A stretch of 64,000 bases of DNA from contig NW_003314350.1 of assembly GCF_000143415.4 (NCBI RefSeq), forward strand, positions 186,001 through 250,000. The letters are read 5' to 3'. The DNA is from Selaginella moellendorffii. Its lineage: Eukaryota; Streptophyta; Lycopodiopsida; Selaginellales; Selaginellaceae. This document shows, piece after piece, positions 44,901-57,289 of this stretch (positions within the stretch are counted from its first letter, which is position 1; each line of letters opens with the position of its first letter). The notes below the pieces were generated by a model, which was not told the origin of the DNA, did not search any database, and was given only the letters and a program-made list of their open reading frames with translations. Position numbers and translations under genes: made by a program.

Positions 44901-45169
44901 CTCATGAATGAGACTTGCTATTGTGAACCTCATGAACCTGTGATGTGCTAGAAATGTAGTCAATTACATCGTCACTTGAAAACAACACTATACTTTCCAT
45001 TCTTGGTGACAGACAAAAACAAAGAAGAACTTTTGGAATGTTGAAAGCCTAAGAAACATATGGTAAATGAGCCCAATGCATGTACTAATATTGACACGTT
45101 GCATGGAGGCAACCGCTGCTGTTGCAGAAGAATGATCCAAAGAATCCAAAGAGTAGCAGCCTGATGCAT
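41920..45169 (-). CDS. Gene b, unit 2 (unrecognised multi-exon gene, fullest copy)
   Basis: The most complete version of gene b. It starts with the MHQAATL leader at 45169, although a small deletion alters the hydrophobic stretch (LWILWIILLQQQ). The exon that is disrupted in unit 1 is open here over 132 codons (43950-44348), with KCHISDISQDNLWCSITSSI, SGHSLVDQIADLQLLSGAQP and SRYGTYDGFYNSLRRTSSTT. A later exon runs through MDDALIDRVYGLMAITFLQM to NPYPEGIFLLSPTVNGISKV, with a donor at about 43040. The 3' end is not resolved. I do not recognise the family and cannot say whether it is expressed. Confidence 0.4.
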
Positions 45170-46126
45170 CTCCTTAGTGCACTCACCGAGATTCTCACCA
45201 AATTGGAGAAGCTGAACAAGCTGCTACTTACCATTGAATCAAAGGGCAATTGCTACACCAAACATATATATTAAAAAAGAGATGTTGGAGCTGTCAACGT
45301 GGAAAGCAAGGGAGCAAACTGTAAGGCGTTTTCTATTATGACTTTCCGATTTATGATAAAATATGGCAATTCCAATTTATTAGAAAGAGTGTCAACCGTT
45401 TGTTCCTAGCTTAGGAAACCCCTAACCATGCGCTTGCCATGTTTGGGGACAACATTACTGTTGCAATTACTCTTAACCAAGCTTGTGCTGTTAAGCTTCA
45501 AGAGACCCTCGTGGTAGTACAGTTACCCAGGTCAACAGCCTCCTTGATGGGCGGCCAGGCCTGAATCCTACAGTGAGAGCAAAGTCAGGATGATGGCAGG
45601 AAAGAAGAACACGAGTTGCTCCATGAAGAATTCCAACCTCAACACCAAATGCATAGAAGTTGATCTATAATAACCATGACTTTAAATTGAAAAATAAATA
45701 ATATAAAAGAAAATAAACTTGACCATATACCTTTTAGAAAATTCTAGATTATTCATTACAATAAAAACACATTATATATTTAAATCTCTTATAAATATGA
45801 ATAAACCGAAAAACGATATTGTATTATTGAAATTATGCTAGATTAAACTGTATACAGAAACAACAAAAAAACTTTGGTAAATAACGAATATACTAATTTA
45901 AATATAGTTTATCTCTGTAATTAAGGAACCAGAATCCTGTTCTAAACGTGAAACGTTCAAGTTGGTAGGACCGATAAATTGCATGGACCAGATAACTGTA
46001 TGGAAAACGTGCACCGTATAAAACAACAAGATTCCTCTCCAAGTATGTGGCTATGTGTGTAACGTACAGAATACGGATCACACGGAAATAAAAAACGTGA
46101 AATGTGATCTCTAATAGCTCTGATAG

Positions 46127-46134
46127 TATAAAAG
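46127..46134 (+). promoter_or_regulatory. TATA box of oxygenase copy 3
   Basis: TATAAAAG 106 bp before the ATG, as in the other copies. The sequence just upstream is nearly identical to that of copy 1 (GTGAAATGTGATCTC). Confidence 0.75.
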
Positions 46135-46232
46135 ACCCTTCTCCAGCCTCTGTTTCCTCAACCCACAGAGGAGTAGAAAACATTCTCCAATCAAGTTGAT
46201 CAGATCGATCAAACAGTTTTCACCATTTCGAA

Positions 46233-47276
46233 ATGGCTGCAATCGTGTTGATGATTGCGTTTCTCGTGATGGCTGCAGCATGGAAGATGGTGTGTATCCG
46301 CAAGAGAGAAGAGAGGGCACGATTTCTAGCGTCGCTCCACCCCGTGAGAGACGCACACAAGATCTTGTGGTACATGTACTCCGTGGAATTCCCCTTCCTC
46401 TCGCAAAAGGCGCTCGAGTTTGGCACAATCCGCACGCTCGGCATCCCGGGGATCACAAATCTGCTCTTCAAGACCAAGTACGGCCTCAAGGATCCGCAGA
46501 AGCGCGCCGCCGAGACCAACATTCTGGTGAGCGAGATGATCCACCACCACGTCGACAGCGATCGCGGCTCATACGCGGTGAGGAGATTGAATGGAATCCA
46601 CAACAAATTCAAGATCCCAAACGACCAATTCGCCTACGTCCTCTGCCTCAACGTGGTCAGCCCCATTGATTTCTCCGAGAGATTTGGATTCCGCAAGTGG
46701 ACCGACAACGAGAAGGAGGCCGCGTATGTTGTGTGGCACGACGTGGGCGTGAGGATGGGCATCACAACCATCCCAGATAGCATTCCAGAGATGCGGGAGT
46801 ACATTCGCGATTACGAGGCCAAGAACGCCATCTTCACGGACAAGAACAAGAGCATCGTCCAGGATCTCAAGCATCTGGTGCTGGATGCATTTCCTCGCCC
46901 CGTGCAGCCGCTGGTCGAGACTGGGATCTGTGCACTCATCGATCCCACAATCAGGAGCGCTGTTGGATTGGAAAAGCCTCCAGCAATTGTGGAGTGGATC
47001 ATCTTGGGTGCGTTCAAGCTGCTGGCCGGGAGCTTCGTCTCCGCGTTCTTGCCTCCCAGACGTGTGGAGGACGCAAAGGGCAGCATTGAGGTGGACTGGT
47101 GTCCTAATCCCGCTGCCAATCCGGAAGAGTACCGGCAGCTCAACGTGAATGTGTATCGGCCACCAGCATTCGAGAAGGGATACAAGCTGGCGGAGCTGGG
47201 AGCGCTGAAATCAGGCAAGCTTGGACCATACTACGATGGAGGCTTGCGCTGCCCCTTCCAGCAAATGCACGCATAG
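46233..47276 (+). CDS. mpaB/DUF2236-family membrane oxygenase, copy 3
   Basis: An intact 347-residue copy. Own change: Gln343 in the C-terminal PFQQMHA (Arg elsewhere). Synonymous sites near the 3' end (GTCTCCGCG, GAGGACGC) match copy 1, while residues 94 and 143 (Glu and Ser) match the other copies, so it is a mosaic. The anchor and heme-family signatures are unchanged. Confidence 0.8.
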   Translation: MAAIVLMIAFLVMAAAWKMVCIRKREERARFLASLHPVRDAHKILWYMYSVEFPFLSQKALEFGTIRTLGIPGITNLLFKTKYGLKDPQKRAAETNILVSEMIHHHVDSDRGSYAVRRLNGIHNKFKIPNDQFAYVLCLNVVSPIDFSERFGFRKWTDNEKEAAYVVWHDVGVRMGITTIPDSIPEMREYIRDYEAKNAIFTDKNKSIVQDLKHLVLDAFPRPVQPLVETGICALIDPTIRSAVGLEKPPAIVEWIILGAFKLLAGSFVSAFLPPRRVEDAKGSIEVDWCPNPAANPEEYRQLNVNVYRPPAFEKGYKLAELGALKSGKLGPYYDGGLRCPFQQMHA

Positions 47277-47529
47277 ACATAGAACGGGCATAGGACATTA
47301 GTTCGGAGAACAAAGCATCATTTAAAAATGCGTAGTTCACATGAATCTTTCTGTAATTTTTGCAGAACAATATGGGATCCAAACAATTTAGAAACACGCT
47401 CTGGCTGTAGTTAGAAGTCTAAGTTGACACACTTTACACCTAAGAGAAGGAAAAGCTTGCCAAGCGGAAGGAATAAAGGTCAAAAGCTTACCTCCACGAG
47501 AAGACCTCACGTTAATCCGTGGGGCCTCA

Positions 47530-48226
47530 GCGCCGCGCATGCCCACCATCAAAAGTTTCCTTGGAGTCCAGCGCCGCACTCGCTGGCCAATCAGGATACC
47601 CGAGTACAACTTGAGCTCTCCCACTTGAGATGGCTGCAAAGCCGCTTTCAAAGCTCGGCATCCCCCATGCCTGTTCAAAGCAACAGACTTTAAACACACG
47701 ACAAAAACTCACCTTGGAGCGTAGTAAAACCGGCCAACAGGGTGCAACCCATCCTGAATCGTAATGTCCTCCGATAACAAGGATGCTCTCCTGGCTGCAA
47801 ACTTATCCCGAACCTCCTGTACATACATAAAGATATGTTGGAGGTCTTGCTTGCTTCCCTAAGCTAGCAGTGATCCACGTACATGAAAACCTGTACCAGA
47901 TCTTAGCGCAGATTTCCAGCTTTACATACCTGTAGCAGATCGCGGTGCTTCACATCAATTCCCAATCTTAGTGTACGCACATCCAGGATCAAGGTGGTGA
48001 ACGCTAGAATGCCTGAATGCCAATCAAGCTCGGCCTGTTCCTCCTCAAAGGAGGTGACATCGTTAGTAGGTTGATCAATGCCATCATGTGGAAACTCCAG
48101 GTCCAGAAAAACGGCCTCCTCATCCTGTGCCTCCTCATCCTCCTCCAACTCTAAGCCCATTTCTAACTGGGAACTCCCCCACTCTGGTTCCTGCTCATCG
48201 TGCTTACACTTTGCCTTGTAATTCAA
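47530..48226 (-). pseudogene. Gene a remnant, unit 3 (heavily truncated)
   Basis: Only the acidic exon (47903-48226, with GLELEEDEEAQDEEAVFLDL and DVRTLRLGIDVKHRDLLQ) and the last exon remain. The RYAISEIDGYVQV exon is deleted near 47820, and all 5' exons are lost at about 48220, where the sequence jumps to the spacer. The Trp codon that is nonsense in units 2 and 5 is intact here. Clearly a dead copy. Confidence 0.55.
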
Positions 48227-49099
48227 GTGGTCCCAAAGAGACTTGGAACAAGATCTTTCCTAGGAAGTGGCAGACATCCCTAGATTATGTTGCTGCTCTA
48301 TGCAAGCTTGTACTACCCTAGAAGGGTGTAATGAATAAACTCGTGCAATGCTTCCCTGATCTCTCACTAACACAACCTGGTTGCTCTTTGCTTGCTAATG
48401 GCAGCCTCACAATGCAAAACAAGCACATGCACATGCAGATGCTGACATGGAATCTCCAAATATTTCACTCGGAGGAACACAAAATCCTCAGGGATGGGGT
48501 GGGGTGAGGCTTGGCTTAACCCTCACTCCCCATTACTTCCCACTTTTATTCTCTAGCTTTGAGATTCTCGAGATCTCAAGAAATAATCTTGTCCTCATCC
48601 TCAAAACACCATAAGTAGTTTGTAATGGTGGCAGCCACCTTACAAGGAAACATACACTTCTACAGTTTTTTTCTTGGTTAGCTTTAAAAGGGGACTTTGT
48701 TAGCAAGTACTAATTCAATTATATTGCAAGATGTATGTTTGAAAATTTGTATCTATAAAGATTATTTTATGTGTCACAGATCTCACAGCAAATGCTGGGT
48801 GAATATAAATCACACTTGAGTGAGAGCTGGGCGGATGTGATATTCAGGTGTTGATTGTCCAACTCTTGAAGAATGTTGTAGAGCTGTGTTTCCAGATTCA
48901 GCCACTTTTTGCGTAGCAGCTTAGCCAATGTAATTATTTTGGGATTAGGGACTGGTTTATCTTGGTTAATTTTAGCTAGCCCTCTCTTTTCTTTCTTGTG
49001 ATTTTCTCTAGGTCTTCCTCCTCCTCAACATCATCAAATACAGAGTTCTTCCTCCTCAACATCATGAAATACAAAGTTCTCCATATGCTGATGCTGCTG

Positions 49100-52000
49100 T
49101 GCTCATGTCACAACTCCAAATTTTGGTGTAGCTTGCTGAATTAAAATTGCATTGCTTTCTGCTTGGCTTAAGCTTGTGCAGGCAATTGTCCTGCTTGTGC
49201 AAGCCTTGTGTCTGACAGATTCCACATATAGGCTGGTACTTAATTTGTTTCCTCAGATGCTAGCTCGTAGCTCATTATCTAAACTAGAGGAGAAAATGGG
49301 TGTTGAAAGAAAACTGGCACTCAAGCCGAAGATGGTGGTGATGACGACAAGGTTTTGATGTAACTTGCAAGGATTGCCAGATTTCCTGGCTTGTAAAAAA
49401 AATCTTCCCAGTAATGATTAGTTTGCCAACAATATTGACTTGTCTCGATTCATCACTGGTTGTGGACCATTTAGGTAGTGTCCGTAATTGTTGCATCACA
49501 CACACTAGATGTTTTTTCACTACTGCACAGCCTACTTTGTGCCCCTCAGACCCAATTCAATTGCAAGTCACTGTAGTTGCTGTTGGATTTGGACCTACAC
49601 TCATCAAAGCTTGCCATTGTTGCTGTTGCTAACAACTATAATCCATCATCCCAAAGGCCTGTTCCAAATACTAACAATAAGACAAGGAGAGAGAACACAT
49701 AGAGAGAAAGGAAGGAGTTGTACTAACTGGTCTTTGCTAAACATTTGCTACCTTATGGTTGGAATGTTTCTATGTGCCATTGTTAATTGCTGTTGACCAA
49801 CTCCAAAGCTTTCTACTAACTACACACACATATTTTATATTATAACAATATAGTTGCATTTTCTTGTCTTTTTTTGGTTTGCTTAAGCAAATCTGTAGAG
49901 GAATTGAGATGGTAGTGAATATACCTACAATATGCTTGAATATTCTAGGATAGTCTACCATCTAGAATCTTGTATTTATTATTTATAAACATGTTTATAA
50001 TTTATAAACTTGCTTAAACACTTTCTAGTATATTCTTTTTTATTCTACCATCTAATGGTTGATATGAAATAAGATTAACCTTGTGTTTATAAATTATAAA
50101 CATGTTTATAATTATAAACATTTATTTAATCAATTGAATTAATAAGTAAGAATAACACTACTATTAAGAAAACCAAACGTTGCTACATGCAACACGTAGA
50201 AAGTTTTTTTTCTAATAATTTATATTGATGTATTTACCTCGGTTCAAAGGCCATAACTTTAGAGATCCCATTTACAGTGGCTAACAAAAGAGAGCGGCCT
50301 TCTGGGTAAGGATTGTCTTTACAAAGTTTGACAGCCATAGATAAATTAGTTGAAGTAAACATTTGAAGAAAGGTGATGGCTATCAAGCCATATACACAGT
50401 CAATGAGAGCATCATCCATTGTTACGTGCTGTGTTGAGTTGCTATGAGTGGATATCCACCAGCTATGTACACATATAACCATGAAAAAAGGATGGTCATC
50501 ATTGCACTCGATGCAGTGTCTAATCTGCAAGTTAATCCTAGATAGCCGAAATTTGTGGCAAACACACCAGCCTAGGGACACAGAGATGTCTCGAGAGGCA
50601 AAAGGAATTAAGCATCCCTTTATCTTAAATGAATAAATATAAGCCATTGAAGAAATAAATATGACATACATAAACCATCAAAGTCTCTTTGATACATAGA
50701 AGTTATGGATTTCAAGTGGTCATGAATTGCATTTTATGGCACTAGTCCAGGCACATTGTAAGCTATAGTTGGAGGTCCAATCTTGGAAGCATCATGATCA
50801 CTTGCTCCTTCGATGTTGTGAAATATTTTGAGTGGCATTTGACGTCCAAACCATTCTGATTTGACTTTATCATACATGAAAGACATACATGCTGCAACTT
50901 GAACCTAAGTATGGTAGTTGTTATTAACAACAGTATTGAAAGCTCAAGCATACCTTGTAAATATACTCAAAGTCGTTACCATGTTTGTGCTCTACTCATT
51001 TAGGTCAACTGAGGAAGTATGCTGCAGCAGTGTAAAATGCTGATCGTGTGGCTTCTAGCGTGAAATCATGCAAAAGAACCAAGTTGGATATAGGAATTAT
51101 ATTAAGCATAGGTGGCCTCAGTGGTGGGAACTCACAAACTAGGGAGGAAGCAATAATATCAATAGCAAATCTAAAGGAATAGANNNNNNNNNNNNNNNNN
51201 NNNNNNNNNNNNNNNNNNNNNNNNNNNNNNNNNNNNNNNNNNNNNNNNNNNNNNNNNNNNNNNNNNNNNNNNNNNNNNNNNNNNNNNNNNNNNNNNNNNN
51301 NNNNNNNNNNNNNNNNNNNNNNNNNNNNNNNNNNNNNNNNNNNNNNNNNNNNNNNNNNNNNNNNNNNNNNNNNNNNNNNNNNNNNNNNNNNNNNNNNNNN
51401 NNNNNNNNNNNNNNNNNNNNNNNNNNNNNNNNNNNNNNNNNNNNNNNNNNNNNNNNNNNNNNNNNNNNNNNNNNNNNNNNNNNNNNNNNNNNNNNNNNNN
51501 NNNNNNNNNNNNNNNNNNNNNNNNNNNNNNNNNNNNNNNNNNNNNNNNNNNNNNNNNNNNNNNNNNNNNNNNNNNNNNNNNNNNNNNNNNNNNNNNNNNN
51601 NNNNNNNNNNNNNNNNNNNNNNNNNNNNNNNNNNNNNNNNNNNNNNNNNNNNNNNNNNNNNNNNNNNNNNNNNNNNNNNNNNNNNNNNNNNNNNNNNNNN
51701 NNNNNNNNNNNNNNNNNNNNNNNNNNNNNNNNNNNNNNNNNNNNNNNNNNNNNNNNNNNNNNNNNNNNNNNNNNNNNNNNNNNNNNNNNNNNNNNNNNNN
51801 NNNNNNNNNNNNNNNNNNNNNNNNNNNNNNNNNNNNNNNNNNNNNNNNNNNNNNNNNNNNNNNNNNNNNNNNNNNNNNNNNNNNNNNNNNNNNNNNNNNN
51901 NNNNNNNNNNNNNNNNNNNNNNNNNNAGCATTCTTACAATGTTAAAGGAAAGTTTTGGTTATAATGGAAATTATACCTGTGTGTAAGTTCAAGAACTTGT

Positions 52001-52307
52001 TACATATGTCGTCAAGAGTTTGATCTCATGAATGAGACTTGCTATTGTGAACCTCATGAACCTGTGATGTGCTAGAAATGTAGTCACCTGCATCATCACT
52101 TGAAGACAACACTGTACTTTCCATCCTTGGCAACAGACAAAAACAAAGAAGAACTTTTGGAATGTTGAAAGCCTAAGAAACATATGGTAAATGTGCCCAA
52201 TGCATGTCCTAATATTGACACATTGCATGGAGGCAGCTGCTGCTGTTGCAGAAGAATGATCCAAACAATCCAAAGAGTAGCAGCAGCAACACTACAGCCT
52301 GATGCAT
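49100..52307 (-). pseudogene. Gene b, unit 3 (interrupted by assembly gap)
   Basis: Blocks as in unit 2: the leader exon near 52307, the SSSDDAVDY-type exon near 52000-52120, then the gap, then KSEWFGRQMPLKIF-type and CHKFRLSRINLQIRHCIECN blocks. The latter runs into DNPYPEGRSLLLATVNGISK (50234-50671), the longest open version of that exon. Because 743 bases are unknown, intactness cannot be judged. Confidence 0.35.
51184..51926. other. Assembly gap (743 N)
   Basis: A run of 743 N inside gene b of unit 3. The matching stretch is about 751 bases in unit 1 and about 837 in unit 2, so the gap size is realistic. It falls in a repeat, so a collapsed or missing unit cannot be excluded. Confidence 0.99.
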
Positions 52308-53314
52308 CTCCTTAGTGCACTCACCGAGATTCTCACCAAATTGGAGAAGCAGAACAGGCTGCTGCTTACCGTTGAATCAAAGGGCAATTGCTACACCAAG
52401 CATATATATGTTGGAGCTGTCAACGTGGAAAGCAAGGGAGCAAACTGTAAGGCTTTTTCTATTATGACTTTCCAATTTATGATAAAATATGGCAATTCCA
52501 ATTTATTACAAAGAGTGTCAACCGTTTGTTCCTAGCTTAGTAAACCCCTAACCATGCGCGTGCCATGTTTGGGGACAACATTACTGTTGCAATTACTCTT
52601 AACCAAGCTTGTGCTGTTAAGCTTCAAGAGACCCTCGTGGTAGTAAGAAGCTGCCAAATCACTTCAAGTCACAGTTACCCAATGTCCAGGTCAACAGCCT
52701 TCTTGATGGGCAGCCAGGCCTGAATCGAGCTTCACCCTCGAGCAGCCCACTCCATGGATCTAGCTGCCAGTGATGTCATCCATCTGGTATGGCCGCTCCA
52801 AGAGCTTTATACCAAATGCATAGAAGTTGATCTATAATAACCATGACTTTAAATTGAAAAATAAATAATATAAAAGAAAATAAACTTGACCATATACCTT
52901 TTAGAAAATTCTAGATTATTTATTACAATAAAAATACATTATTTATTTAAATCTCTTATAAATATGAATAAACCGAGAAACCATATTGTATTATACGGTA
53001 TTTCTTGAAATTATGCTAGATTAAACTGTATACTAGTTTAAGAGAAACAACCAAAAAAACTTTGGTTATACTAATTTAAATATAGTTTATCTCTGGTTTC
53101 TACTGCATCTTTTATAAAATCTGTAACCGAATCCTGTTCTAAACGTGAAACGTTCAAGTTGGTAGGACCGATAAATTGCATGGACCAGATAACTGTATGG
53201 AAAACGTGCACCGTATAAAACAACAAGATTCCTCTCCAAGTATGTGGCTATGTGTGTAACGTACAAAATACGGATCACACGGAAATAAAAAAACGTGGCT
53301 GATAGCTCGGATAG

Positions 53315-53322
53315 TATAAAAG
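53315..53322 (+). promoter_or_regulatory. TATA box of oxygenase copy 4
   Basis: TATAAAAG 106 bp before the ATG. Just upstream, this copy alone lacks about 15 bp (the AATGTGATCTCTAATAG-like segment), so its promoter differs most from the others. Confidence 0.75.
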
Positions 53323-53420
53323 ACCCTTCTCCAGCCTCTGTTTCCTCAACCCACAGAGGAGTAGAAAACATTCTCCAATCAAGTTGATCAGATCGATCAA
53401 ACAGTTTTCACCATTTCGAA

Positions 53421-54464
53421 ATGGCTGCAATCGTGTTGATGATTGCGTTTCTCGTGATGGCTGCAGCATGGAAGATGGTGTGTATCCGCAAGAGAGAAGA
53501 GAGGGCACGATTTCTAGCGTCGCTCCACCCCGTGAGAGACGCACACAAGATCCTGTGGTACATGTACTCGGTGGAATTCCCCTTCCTCTCGCAAAAGGCG
53601 CTCGAGTTTGGCACAATCCGCACGCTGGGCATCCCGGGGATCACAAATCTGCTCTTCAAGACCAAGTACGGCCTCAAGGATCCGCAGAAGCGCGCCGCCG
53701 AGACCAACATTCTGGTGAGCGAGATGATCCACCACCACGTCGACAGCGATCGCGGCTCGTACGCGGTGAGGAGATTGAATGGAATCCACAACAAATTCAA
53801 GATCCCAAACGACCAATTCGCCTACGTCCTCTGCCTCAACGTGGTCAGCCCCATTGATTTCTCCGAGAGATTTGGATTCCGCAAGTGGACCGACAACGAG
53901 AAGGAGGCCGCGTATGTTGTGTGGCACGACGTGGGCGTGAGGATGGGCATCACAACCATCCCAGATAGCATTCCAGAGATGCGGGAGTACATTCGCGATT
54001 ACGAGGCCAAGAACGCCATCTTCACGGACAAGAACAAGAGCATCGTCCAGGATCTCAAGCATCTGGTGCTGGATGCATTTCCTCGCCCCGTGCAGCCGCT
54101 GGTCGAGACTGGGATCTGTGCACTCATCGATCCCACAATCAGGAGCGCTGTTGGATTGGAAAAGCCTCCAGCAATTGTGGAGTGGATCATCTTGAGTGCG
54201 TTCAAGCTGCTGGCCGGGAGCTTCGTGTCCGCGTTCTTGCCTCCCAGACGTGTGGAGGATGCAGAGGGCAGCATTGAGGTGGACTGGTGTCCTAATCCCG
54301 CTGCCAATCCGGAAGAGTACCGGCAGCTCAACGTGAATGTGTATCGGCCACCAGCATTCGAGAAGGGATACAAGCTGGCGGAGCTGGGAGCGCTGAAATC
54401 AGGCAAGCTTGGACCATACTACGATGGAGGCTTGCGCTGCCCCTTCCGGCAAATGCACGCATAG
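53421..54464 (+). CDS. mpaB/DUF2236-family membrane oxygenase, copy 4
   Basis: An intact 347-residue copy. Own changes: Ser259 in IILSAFK (Gly elsewhere) and Glu282 in VEDAEGS (Lys elsewhere). Synonymous sites group it partly with copy 2 and copy 5 (GTGTCCG, GATGC, CTCGTACGC), even though its downstream flank matches unit 1. No disabling change. Confidence 0.8.
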   Translation: MAAIVLMIAFLVMAAAWKMVCIRKREERARFLASLHPVRDAHKILWYMYSVEFPFLSQKALEFGTIRTLGIPGITNLLFKTKYGLKDPQKRAAETNILVSEMIHHHVDSDRGSYAVRRLNGIHNKFKIPNDQFAYVLCLNVVSPIDFSERFGFRKWTDNEKEAAYVVWHDVGVRMGITTIPDSIPEMREYIRDYEAKNAIFTDKNKSIVQDLKHLVLDAFPRPVQPLVETGICALIDPTIRSAVGLEKPPAIVEWIILSAFKLLAGSFVSAFLPPRRVEDAEGSIEVDWCPNPAANPEEYRQLNVNVYRPPAFEKGYKLAELGALKSGKLGPYYDGGLRCPFRQMHA

Positions 54465-54779
54465 AAATAGAACGGGCATAGGACATTCGTTTGGAGAACA
54501 AAGCATCATTTGAAAATGCGTAGTTTACGTGAATCTTTTTGTAATTTTTGCAGAACAATATGGGATCCAAACAATTTAGAAACACGCTCTGGCTAAAGAC
54601 AATGATTCTAAGATATTACAGGTTGTAGTTAGAAGTCTAAGTTGACACGCTCACTTTACACCTAAGAGAAGGAAAAGCTTGTCAAGCGAAAGGAACAAAG
54701 GTCAAAAGCTTACCTCCACGAGAAAACTTCACGTTAATCCATGGGGCCTCAGCACGGCGCATGCCCACCATCAGGTGCA

Positions 54780-56200
54780 AACTGCCAAACTTTCCTTGGA
54801 GTCCAGCGCCACACTCACTGGCCAATCAGGATACCCGAGTACAACTTGAGCTCTCCCACTGAGATGGCTGCAAAGCCGCTTTCAAAGCTCGGCATCCCCC
54901 ATGCCTATGCAAGGCAACAGACTCTAAACACACGAACAAAACACACCTTGGTACGTTCAAGGCAAAAGACTTTAAACACACGACAAAAACTCACCTTGGA
55001 GCAGTAGTACAACCGGCCAACAGGGTGCAACCCATCCGGAATCGTAAGGTCCTTCGATAACAAGGATGCTCCCCAGGCTGCAAACTTATCCCGAACCTCC
55101 TGCTTCGTGAAGGCCTCTTCCGATATCGGCTCTCTGGGTGAGTCAGGGAACGAATGCAGAGAAGCTTCAACCAGCTGGTTTCCCTTGACCTGCACATATC
55201 CATCGATCTCAGAAATGGCATATCGCCATTCCCTCATGTCCATGGCATACACAAAACAAACAGAAATTGATTTCAAAACACGAAACTAGAAACTGGTACA
55301 TACATGAAGATATGTTGGAGGTCTTGCTTGCTTCTCTAAGCTGGCAGTGATCCACGTACATGAAAACCTGTACCAGATCTTAACGCAGATTTCAGATACT
55401 AACCAGCTTTACATAGCAGATCGCGGTGCTTCACATCAATTCCCAATCTTAGTGTACGCAATCCAGGATCGGAATGCCAATCAAGCCCTCCTCAGAGGAG
55501 GTGACATCGTTAGTAGGTTGATCAATGCCATCATGTGGAAACTCCAGGTCCAGAAAAACGGCCTCCTCATCCTGTGCCTCCTCATCCTCCTCCAACTCTA
55601 AGCCCATCTCTAACTGGAACTCCCGCCACTCTGGTTCTTGCTCATCGTGCTTACACTCTGCCTTGTACAGCATGAAAAGGGCAAATGAACACAAGAGCCT
55701 AGAGAAAATGCTTGCCGGCCCTTGTCTTGGAAAACCAATGTGGCGTACACATCTTTAACCTCCAACTACACGCACGGCGCTCTCCCTTCCTGGAAACATC
55801 TTTCGATTATACCTGGAATGTCGAGAAACTTAGACACAAGACGAGGTCAAGAATCCTTACCGATCATAGGGAGGCGTGGCATCTGGGAGCCTGTACCGCT
55901 TCTTAAATTGCTCTTCAGTAATCTTGCTAGGTGACACTTGGAATAGTGGTGCTTCTTGCTGTAGCGCTGCGAGTTGTGCTGTGGGAGCAACTCCTTGAGC
56001 AGAGCCCTAATGTGTTCCAAAGACGAACCAAAACCTGCATCCCTCTGTTTCTTATGAGCTGCCCCCCTCCACCTCGTCTGACTTTGGTGACTCTCTTTTG
56101 GTGATGACGGCATTGCCGTATATGATCGCGGTCACCGACTGGGTGATTCCACCTCGATTTTCGATCTGACATTGCTTGCCACAATCTACATGGTTTGAAA
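54780..56200 (-). pseudogene. Gene a remnant, unit 4
   Basis: Nearly identical to the unit 1 copy, including the shortened acidic exon (EEGLIGIPILDC) and the TAA-containing segment after VVGG. It retains a TTGCCACAATCTACATGG segment at its 5' side that unit 1 has lost. Probably non-functional for the same reason as unit 1. Confidence 0.45.
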
Positions 56201-57289
56201 CAATGCTTTAGCAAAGCTTTTGAAGTTTAGACAAAGTCCATTGAGCTCAAAGAACCTAGACATGAAAGGTTCTAGGAAGAACTTGGATCACTGTCACAAT
56301 CTTGCAATCCTTTGAGACTGCCCAGATGTTCGTCTGGGCAGCTCATAGTGTGGAATAAGTCAAATATTTGTCACCCAGCCTGTCAGCCAGAGCAACTACC
56401 AAACAACAAAGAGACTTGGAACAAGATCTTTCTTAGGAAGTGGCAGACATCCCTAGATTGCAGGAGTTGTGTTGCTGCTTTATGCAAGCTTGTATTACCC
56501 TAGAAAGGTGTAATGAACAAACTTAGTATATCTAACATGTGCAATGCTTCCCTGATCTCTTGCTAACACAACCTGGTTACTCTTTGCTTGCTAATGGCAG
56601 CCTCACAATGCAAAACAAGCACATGCACATGACCCAGCCTCACAGCACACTGCAGATGCTGATGTGAAATTGCTTCCCACTTTTATTCTCTACCTTTGAG
56701 ATTCTTGGGATCTCAGGAAATGATCTTGTCCTCATCTTCAAACACCATAAGTAGTTTGCCATGGTGGCAGCCTCTTTGCTTGGACAAAAGTGGCATGAGT
56801 TACAAGGAAACATACACTTCTACAGTTTTCTTATTGGTAACTTTAGCTTTAAAAGGGGACTCTGTTTGAGATCTGTGACTCACAAAATAATCTTTATAGA
56901 TAGAAATTTTCAAACATACATCTTGCAATATAATTGAATTAGTACTTGCCCAGCAAATACTGGATGAATATAAAAATAAATTTTATACACCTGAGTGAGA
57001 GCTGAGTGCATGTGATATTCAAGTGTTGAGTGTCCAAGTCTTGAAGAATGTTGTAGGGCTGTGTTTCCACTTTTTGTGTGACAGATTAGCTAGGGTAGTT
57101 ATTTTGGGATCAGGGACTGGTTTATCTTGGTTAATTGTAGCTGGAGGATCTGATCTTGGCTGCTCACTCTCTCTTTTATCCTTGCAGTTCTTTCTTGTGA
57201 TTTTCTCTAGGTTTTCCTCCTCCTCAGCATCATCAAATACAGAGTTTTTCCTCCTCCTCAACATCATGAAATATAGAGTTCTCCATATG

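Larger units (their letters stand above)
36992..45120. repeat. Tandem array unit 2
   Basis: About 8.1 kb, the longest unit, probably closest to the ancestral layout since it keeps the block at about 42170-43150 that units 1 and 4 lack. It shares with unit 5 the sequence GATAGCACAAAACC after the oxygenase (39134 and 61198), the longer GCGTGGTGAAGGCGCGTG form (39619 and 61683) and a nonsense change in gene a. Confidence 0.85.
45121..52244. repeat. Tandem array unit 3
   Basis: About 7.1 kb including the 743-base gap. Gene a is heavily deleted here (two deletions, near 47820 and 48220) and a unique piece of sequence occurs before the oxygenase promoter (about 45568-45640). The oxygenase coding sequence groups with copy 1. 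Confidence 0.8.

Noticed and set aside
51005-51931. Open frame of 308 codons on the - strand
   Set aside because: Most of it is the 743-N assembly gap; only the last 50 or so codons are real sequence from gene b.
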